A DNA stretch of 6,128 bases from Acidilobaceae archaeon (lineage in GTDB: Archaea; Thermoproteota; Thermoprotei_A; Sulfolobales; Acidilobaceae). The stretch spans positions 8,642 through 14,769 of the forward strand of contig JALWGG010000086.1 in assembly GCA_027013765.1 (NCBI GenBank), written 5' to 3'. The position numbers and the translations under genes were made by a program. Below are positions 4,709 through 6,128 of the stretch, in pieces. The notes beneath the pieces were generated by a model. The model searched no databases, was not told the DNA's origin, and saw only the letters and a program-made list of their open reading frames with translations. Within the stretch, counting starts at the first letter, position 1, and every line of letters begins with the position of its first letter.

Positions 4709-5746
4709 ATGGGTAGAGGTGGGAGCGTAAGCGAGTTCCTCTCCCTCACACTCAGAGTAATAGTCAACCTGGAGAGCCTTAACATGGCTGAGAGTGTAGG
4801 CAACGTAACCAGGCACAGGAAGGCCCCAGTAATAGTAAAGATAAAAGACGGAGGCTACAGGATGGTATACGTCCCAGTGATAAGTGGAATGACACTAGCA
4901 CACCACTACCAGAGGCACCTGGCAACAGCAGCGGCGTCAATGAACCTACCTGTAACTAGGATGAGTCTACTAGGATACTTCATGAAGTTTGCGGACGATA
5001 AGATAATACAGAATTACTATCCAGAGGTTAGTGGTAATGTGAGTAAGAGTAAGCCATGTGAGAGCGAGGAGGCAATACTGAGAGCGTGCACAGTAGCCGA
5101 TATAGGTGGGTTCCTATACACGGATGGCGGTGTGAAGAGGACTAGCAGGTTCAGCTTTACATACCTAGCCCCTGTATTAGAGGCGCTGGAGGAGGGGGCT
5201 GCAGGTGTGCTCCCCCAGCTACATACAAGATATACCCCTGGAGCTAGGGAGGGCGAGCAGGCACTCTATTATGTAGACACTGGTAGCGCTCTCTATACTA
5301 TGACGTATACCTTGGAGGCGGGCAAGATAGCGAGGCTAGAGACGTGTCCTGCACTTGGTGTGGATAGGGATGACTTGGGGCATGATGAGAGGGTGAAGAG
5401 GTTTGAAGCCGCATACAAGGCGCTTGTAGCAATGCTAGGCAACATGGCGTTCGGGGCTAAAAGGAGTAGGAGCCAGCCGCACTGGGTTATAGATAGCGTG
5501 ATCATAGTTTCAGGAGTAGGGCTAACACCATTCATACCAACTCCAGGCCACTACAACAACTATATGGAAGACACGATCAACCGGCTGGAAACCCAGGCCC
5601 GCATAGGAGTGCTGAGGGAGTACACGGTTGAATACTATATCAGGGAGGGTTCGACAACTGTCAAGCCCCACAGCGGCAACGAGGCGGGTAGCCTAGAAGA
5701 GGCCGTAATAAGGGCGTCGGAGTGGCTTAAGGAGAGGCTAGGCTAG
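4709..5746 (+). CDS. cas7: Cas7 (Csa2), crRNA-binding backbone subunit of type I-A Cascade
   Basis: Cas7 of type I-A (Csa2, DevR family) has a modified RNA-recognition fold and polymerises along the crRNA spacer to form the Cascade filament. The 345-residue product has the family start LRVIVNLESLNMAESVGN (15-32) followed by TRHRKAPV, then GYRMVYVPVISGMTLAHHYQ (49-68). The central DIGGFLYTDG (131-140) and KRTSRFSFTYLAPVLEA (143-159) are typical of Csa2. SVIIVSGVGLTPFIPTPG (263-280) lies in the C-terminal part. Length is normal and the frame is unbroken. ATG 4709 has GGTGA at 4697-4701 with a 7-nt spacer, the same arrangement as cas1. It lies 15 nt after the small csa5-related ORF and 14 nt before cas5a, so it belongs to the same operon. 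Because several Cas7 copies are needed per complex, stronger translation of this gene would be expected. Confidence 0.95.
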   Translation: MGRGGSVSEFLSLTLRVIVNLESLNMAESVGNVTRHRKAPVIVKIKDGGYRMVYVPVISGMTLAHHYQRHLATAAASMNLPVTRMSLLGYFMKFADDKIIQNYYPEVSGNVSKSKPCESEEAILRACTVADIGGFLYTDGGVKRTSRFSFTYLAPVLEALEEGAAGVLPQLHTRYTPGAREGEQALYYVDTGSALYTMTYTLEAGKIARLETCPALGVDRDDLGHDERVKRFEAAYKALVAMLGNMAFGAKRSRSQPHWVIDSVIIVSGVGLTPFIPTPGHYNNYMEDTINRLETQARIGVLREYTVEYYIREGSTTVKPHSGNEAGSLEEAVIRASEWLKERLG

Positions 5747-5750
5747 GGGG

Positions 5751-5760
5751 CCCAGCTGGG
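5751..5760. repeat. 10-bp perfect palindrome abutting the cas5a start
   Basis: CCCAGCTGGG is a perfect palindrome that fills most of the 14-nt gap between cas7 and cas5a and ends directly at the ATG. It is preceded by a G run (AGGGGG, 5745-5750) that may act as the ribosome binding site. A 10-bp palindrome with no loop folds poorly as a hairpin, so any role is uncertain. Confidence 0.4.
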
Positions 5761-6128
5761 ATGCAACTAGTACTACTACACTCCAAGATAGCACTGCACT
5801 GGGGATTCATAGCAAGGGTGCCTGGAGCGAGTGCGGCTCAACCAGCATACACGCTACCTCCACCAACAACAGTGGTGGGGGCATACGCCAACCCCCTTAC
5901 TAGGCTGATAGAGGAGCCGGACTCGCTCTATACCAGTCTAATAGGTAAGGTTCATAGGGGTAGGCGAGCACATGGGGCCATGTCAAGGACCCTAAAGTGT
6001 AGTCTAGATGCCACTCTAGGGGCTGGGGCAGGACTGTCGGGGACCATAGGGGTGGCAAGCATAGAGGAGCCCTCAAGAATACTTGCAGGGCCCTACAAGG
6101 GGGGAGGCTCATATGATAGGGCTGTGAG
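5761..6128 (+). CDS. cas5: Cas5a, crRNA 5'-handle-binding Cascade subunit (partial, cut by window end)
   Basis: Cas5 caps the 5' handle of the crRNA and joins the large subunit to the Cas7 backbone. The reading frame is open from ATG 5761 to the end of the window (122 full codons) without a stop, so the gene is only cut by the window. The type I-A Cas5 signature is clear near the N terminus: a first strand (MQLVLLHSKIALHWGFIARV), then PGASAAQPAYTLPPPTTVVG at 21-40, matching the conserved VP-x-AS-x-xQP...LPPPTT-x-xG pattern of this subtype. A glycine-rich loop (GPYKGGGSYDR, 110-120) follows. The start directly follows the CCCAGCTGGG palindrome and has a G-rich stretch upstream. Gene order csa5-cas7-cas5 is the standard start of a type I-A interference operon, so cas3 and cas8a genes are expected next. 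Confidence 0.92.
   Translation, partial: MQLVLLHSKIALHWGFIARVPGASAAQPAYTLPPPTTVVGAYANPLTRLIEEPDSLYTSLIGKVHRGRRAHGAMSRTLKCSLDATLGAGAGLSGTIGVASIEEPSRILAGPYKGGGSYDRAV

Noticed and set aside
1..6128. CRISPR array within the window.
   Set aside because: No set of 24-37-nt direct repeats with regular spacing was found by reading through; the window is nearly all coding.

Overview
The window is part of a type I-A (crenarchaeal) CRISPR-Cas locus. All genes lie on the + strand and are tightly packed. The gene set (csa1, cas1, cas2, cas4, csa3, csa3, csa5, cas7/csa2, cas5a), the heavy use of AGG/AGA for Arg, ATA for Ile and CTA for Leu, AT-rich archaeal TATA boxes, and GTG/TTG starts all point to a hyperthermophilic Crenarchaeon. 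Desulfurococcales or a Pyrodictium/Hyperthermus/Aeropyrum-like lineage is a guess from codon style only. No CRISPR array, tRNA, rRNA or insertion sequence is visible.

Region 1 (about 115-2783) is the spacer-acquisition module: csa1 (Cas4-like RecB nuclease), cas1 (integrase), cas2 and cas4. The genes overlap or abut: GTGA between csa1 and cas1, zero spacing between cas1 and cas2, and cas4 starting inside cas2. The cas4 reading frame is broken by a -1 shift at about 2431-2445. Adding one A to the AAAA run would restore a complete 190-residue Cas4.

Region 2 (2784-4156) is a regulatory module with its own TATA box: two tandem csa3-type genes, each with an N-terminal CARF ligand-sensing domain (TGGPRM motif) and a C-terminal winged HTH. 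They sit between the acquisition and interference modules, so they are well placed to regulate both.

Region 3 (4157-6128, running off the window) is the start of the interference operon. A 133-nt AT-rich intergenic region holds a perfect inverted repeat, an imperfect second copy 26 bp away and a TATA box. Then come csa5 (apparently split into two overlapping ORFs), cas7 (crRNA backbone subunit) and the first 122 codons of cas5a. The rest of the type I-A effector genes (cas3', cas3'', cas8a, cas6) are not in the window and would be expected downstream.

The system is a known one. The points worth a second look are the two reading-frame breaks (cas4, csa5), the paired csa3 regulators, and a series of inverted repeats at promoters and translation starts (upstream of csa3-1, csa5, cas7 and cas5a). 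These could be Csa3 operators or RNA-level controls.
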